Shown: positions 30,206 to 33,156 of the stretch, in pieces
Layout of the letters: each line of letters starts with the position of its first letter
Position numbering within the stretch: the stretch's first letter is position 1
Source: Wocania_A sp964021735
GTDB lineage: Bacteria; Bacteroidota; Bacteroidia; Flavobacteriales; Flavobacteriaceae
Assembly: GCF_964021735.1 (NCBI RefSeq)
Contig: NZ_CAXIBN010000012.1
Coordinates: forward strand, 1-33,156
DNA length: 33,156 nucleotides
Direction of reading: 5' to 3'
Program-made: the position numbers and the translations under genes
Notes under the pieces: model-generated
The model's input: only the letters and a program-made list of their open reading frames with translations
What the model was told of the DNA's origin: nothing
The model's database searches: none

Positions 30206-33139
30206 TTAAAACGTAATATTAAGACCTAATGCATATCTTCTTGGAACAGGATAACCTAAACTTGTAAAACCACCGGCTCCACCAATAGTTGGGTCAACTC
30301 CAGAAAATTTGGTAAATGTTACTAAATTGTCTCCTGTTAAATAGATGTTTGCTCTTGCTATACCTAAGCGATCTAGTAATGACTCTGGTAGGTCATAAGA
30401 TAAGCTTATGTTATTAAGACGTAAATAACTTCCATCTTCTAAATAACGTGAAGATGTTTGGTTACTACCTGAGTAACCTCCAACTCTAGGTTTAGGATGC
30501 GTAACGATGTCACCAGGTTGTTTCCACCTGCTCCAACCATCAGGTAATACCATTTGATTGAATTGTAAATAAAACCCATCAGAATCAAATAAATTACGTG
30601 AAGTATTGTACAACTCAGCACCATAAGAAAAACTCCAATTAGAACTTAAGTTAAAAGCTTTATATCTTATATTAGTATTAAATCCTCCAATAAAATCAGG
30701 ATTAGAGGCTCCAACTATTTGAACCGTAGCATCATTATAATCTGCAGTGGTAACAACAGTACCATCATCTTCAATTTTTTCGTACACAGGGGCTCCGTCG
30801 CCAGGGTTAACTCCTAACCATTTTCTCATGTAAAAGGTACCAAATTCTTCACCTTCCTTGAGGATAGTAGATCCAGAAATAATATCCGTTCCATCTGCAA
30901 GTTCTTCAATTCTATTTTTGTTAAAACTTAAATTAAATCCAAAATCAATACCAAAATCTTCTTTATTAACAATAAAGGCATATGCAGCTATTTCTAAACC
31001 TTTATTAGTAATCGACCCAATATTCTCAAACCTACCACTAAAACCAGTCTGGTCAGATAATGCTCTAAAATAAAGTAACCCAGAGTTTTCTTTATTGTAG
31101 TAATCTATAGTAAAATCTAAAGCGCTAAATAAAGTTGCGTCTATTCCTACGTTAGTTTCTATAGCTTTTTCCCATGTTAAATTCTCAGTCCCTAGGCGCA
31201 GTGGTTTTGCCGCAATTAAACCAGCATACTGGAATTTAACATCGTATGTGCTCAAAAACCCAAAACCTCCAGGTTGATTTCCTACAGCACCATGACTAGC
31301 TCTTAGCTTTAAGGCATTTATTTGTTCTACATTTAAAAAATCTTCTTTATGGATATTCCAACCTGCTGCTATGGAATAAAACTCCCCATAACGATAGTCT
31401 TTAGCAAAAGCAGAAGCACCATCAACCCTTAAAGATCCTCTTACAAAATATTTACTTTTGTAATCGTAACCTGCTGATAATAAAACAGATTGTTGTGCTG
31501 CTTCACTTGCACTACCATCAGCAGCAGCTGGTTTTAAACCTACACTTTGCACTTCTCCGTTTACTACCACATTTTCTGACCTCGTCGTTATATTTTTTGA
31601 ACTACTATCATTGTACTCATAAGCAGCTAAAATATTAACAGTATGGTTTTCGTTAAACGTGTTGGAGTATTTTAACATTTGATTTGTAAATCGATTTAAG
31701 CTTCTAAACGTATTATCAGTTATAGAACCGTTCGTCGTCCTTCCTCCGTTGGACCTTGGATCGGTATAACTGAATGATTCAAAAGTCCCATATCTAAAGT
31801 TGTTTGTAGAAACATAGGTAAGATTGGGAAGTAATTTATACTCAAAATCAAAACTAGTAAATAAATCGAATGATCTGGAATCTGAATAATTCCATTGTCT
31901 ATCATAGAAAAAATTCCTCTTATCTCTACCTAACCAATCATCGCCTTGCGCTTGGTTTGCATTTACTACCGAACCATCTGATGCAAAGGGTAAGTCCCAT
32001 GGCATATTCAAATAGGCTTCATATAAAGGAGCCTGATTTTGTTTATCTCTTCTATCAAACACAAAATTAAGTTTTGGTTTAATAGTTAATTTATCTGATA
32101 TTTTATAATCTAAATTGGTTCGAAATGTATATCTGTTAAGTTCATTACCAATTACCGTACCTTCTTCATTATAAAAACCTGTAGATAAATATAAACTATG
32201 TGTTTCTGTAGCCGATGTAAATGTAACAGCCCCATCTTTCACAAAAGCATCTTGAGTAGCACCATCAATCCAATCATAATCTCTATCTAATAAATCTTCT
32301 GTAAACCATGTGTTTTCGTTACCAAGATCCGTATGATAATCAAACAATTGCTGAGAATTCATAACCTCAAAATTTCCAGGATTAAATTGATTTATAGCTG
32401 TTTTTAGATATACGTTCATTCTTGGCTTATCTCCAATTTTACCTCTTTTAGTAGTTACTATAATTACACCATTAGCCCCCCTATTACCATATAAAGCTGT
32501 TGCAGACGCATCTTTTAATACGGATATGCTTTCAACATCATAAGGATTTAATTTAGGGTCAGAATTCCCAATAATTACTCCATCTAAAACCCATAAAGGG
32601 GAGTTAGTTGAATTGATTGAAGACCTCCCTCTAATAAGAATATTTGGAGAGTCTCCAGGCGAACCGTTGCTTGGTAAAATCTGTACACCAGCTACCTTAC
32701 CTTGCAACATAGTAGCTAATTCTGGCACTGTTACATCGGTTAATTTATCCGACTTAATTTCTGTAATAGAAGATGTAACAGTCTCTTTCTTTTCTGTACC
32801 ATAAGCTACAACCACTATTTCATCTAAAGCAGAAGTATCAGTTTCTAAGGTTATATTAATAGTGGTTTGATTACCGATTATAACCGTTTGAGTTTTAAAT
32901 CCTAAAAAAGAGAATGTAAGTGCGGTTCCTCCATCTGGTATTTTAATAGAATAATTTCCATCAAAATCTGTTGTTGTTCCTGTAGATGTCCCCTCTACAA
33001 CAATGTTTACACCCAATGCTGGTGTATTGCTATCATCGAGCACAGTTCCTGTTATTGTTTTGCTGCTACTTTGTGCATGCGTCTCAAAACAAAAACAAAC
33101 CGTAGATAATAACACTAAAAAAGTAAATAGTTTTTTCAT
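30206..33139 (-). CDS. susC: SusC/RagA family TonB-linked outer-membrane receptor
   Basis: TonB-dependent importer of oligomers captured by SusD. In 977 residues it has a signal peptide (residues 1-22, ending THAQ). A carboxypeptidase-regulatory-like beta-sandwich (KTITGTVLDDSNTPALGVNIVVEG, about 27-108) follows. The SusC-type motif LDEIVVVAYGT is near 109 and the plug near 120-230 (LQGKVAGVQI, then SISVLKDASATALYGNRGANGVIIVTT). The 22-strand barrel ends in the final LGLNITF with terminal Phe. It heads a five-gene operon. Only 17 nt of upstream sequence are in the window, so no regulator or promoter can be described. Confidence 0.96.
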   Translation of the reverse strand: MKKLFTFLVLLSTVCFCFETHAQSSSKTITGTVLDDSNTPALGVNIVVEGTSTGTTTDFDGNYSIKIPDGGTALTFSFLGFKTQTVIIGNQTTINITLETDTSALDEIVVVAYGTEKKETVTSSITEIKSDKLTDVTVPELATMLQGKVAGVQILPSNGSPGDSPNILIRGRSSINSTNSPLWVLDGVIIGNSDPKLNPYDVESISVLKDASATALYGNRGANGVIIVTTKRGKIGDKPRMNVYLKTAINQFNPGNFEVMNSQQLFDYHTDLGNENTWFTEDLLDRDYDWIDGATQDAFVKDGAVTFTSATETHSLYLSTGFYNEEGTVIGNELNRYTFRTNLDYKISDKLTIKPKLNFVFDRRDKQNQAPLYEAYLNMPWDLPFASDGSVVNANQAQGDDWLGRDKRNFFYDRQWNYSDSRSFDLFTSFDFEYKLLPNLTYVSTNNFRYGTFESFSYTDPRSNGGRTTNGSITDNTFRSLNRFTNQMLKYSNTFNENHTVNILAAYEYNDSSSKNITTRSENVVVNGEVQSVGLKPAAADGSASEAAQQSVLLSAGYDYKSKYFVRGSLRVDGASAFAKDYRYGEFYSIAAGWNIHKEDFLNVEQINALKLRASHGAVGNQPGGFGFLSTYDVKFQYAGLIAAKPLRLGTENLTWEKAIETNVGIDATLFSALDFTIDYYNKENSGLLYFRALSDQTGFSGRFENIGSITNKGLEIAAYAFIVNKEDFGIDFGFNLSFNKNRIEELADGTDIISGSTILKEGEEFGTFYMRKWLGVNPGDGAPVYEKIEDDGTVVTTADYNDATVQIVGASNPDFIGGFNTNIRYKAFNLSSNWSFSYGAELYNTSRNLFDSDGFYLQFNQMVLPDGWSRWKQPGDIVTHPKPRVGGYSGSNQTSSRYLEDGSYLRLNNISLSYDLPESLLDRLGIARANIYLTGDNLVTFTKFSGVDPTIGGAGGFTSLGYPVPRRYALGLNITF

Positions 33140-33156
33140 AAAATAGTTTTTAGTTT

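Noticed and set aside
1..33156. CRISPR arrays, insertion sequences, integrases, att sites
   Set aside because: No set of regularly spaced direct repeats, no transposase or recombinase motifs and no terminal inverted repeats were found; the only tandem repeat has two diverged copies.
1..33156. Sigma-54 (-24/-12) promoters expected because rpoN is present
   Set aside because: No convincing TGGCAC-N5-TTGC pair was seen upstream of any gene; isolated TGGCAC matches lie in coding sequence or lack the second half.

Overview
The window is chromosomal DNA from a low-GC member of the Bacteroidota, almost certainly a Flavobacteriaceae. Four things point there. Promoter-like boxes of the Bacteroidota form TAnnTTTG occur, several about 20 nt upstream of start codons. 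Start codons have A-rich rather than Shine-Dalgarno-like upstream sequence. The core-gene families are of the flavobacterial type. A SusC/SusD pair is present. No mobile element, phage gene or CRISPR array was seen.

Layout. (1) 12-3430, + strand: the translation cluster rpsB-tsf-pyrH-frr, with intrinsic terminators after tsf and frr. (2) 3488-10839, + strand: a DUF5686-like outer-membrane barrel protein, an RND/MMPL-type exporter, asnS, rpoN (sigma-54) and an overlapping PAP2-like membrane protein. (3) 10875-14051, - strand: a TonB-energising operon exbB - small membrane protein - exbD - exbD, followed by a PorT-like barrel gene. (4) 14127-16095, - strand: tRNA-Ser(GGA) and a tatD-ansA pair; tatD starts with TTG. 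(5) 16179-17726, + strand: a retropepsin-like protease, an orphan LuxR/NarL-type response regulator, then a gene-poor stretch of about 500 nt. That stretch holds a 144-nt-period tandem duplication with two identical palindromes (TACGTA-GAAG-TACGTA), two promoter-like boxes, two structured RNA candidates and a 32-codon membrane micro-ORF. (6) 17813-21815, - strand: odhA-odhB of the 2-oxoglutarate dehydrogenase complex; odhB carries a GC-rich palindrome read in frame in its interdomain linker. Next to it on the + strand is a small outer-membrane barrel protein. (7) 22604-33139, - strand: a Sus-like operon susC - susD - F5/8 lipoprotein - 14-repeat VCBS/UnbV lipoprotein - DUF5077/DUF3472/F5/8 lipoprotein, with no recognisable glycan-degrading enzyme.

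How the parts connect. ExbB/ExbD would energise TonB-dependent import, including the SusC transporter at the other end. The Sus-like operon looks like a surface glycan-capture machine: importer, lid, two discoidin-type binders and a double beta-propeller. The least ordinary part is 16685-17796. There an orphan NarL-type regulator is followed directly by two near-copies of a palindrome-plus-promoter-plus-hairpin unit, with the palindrome centred about 43-45 nt upstream of the expected transcription start. This resembles in layout a regulator that activates tandem small RNAs, possibly together with a micro-protein. It is inference from sequence layout only.
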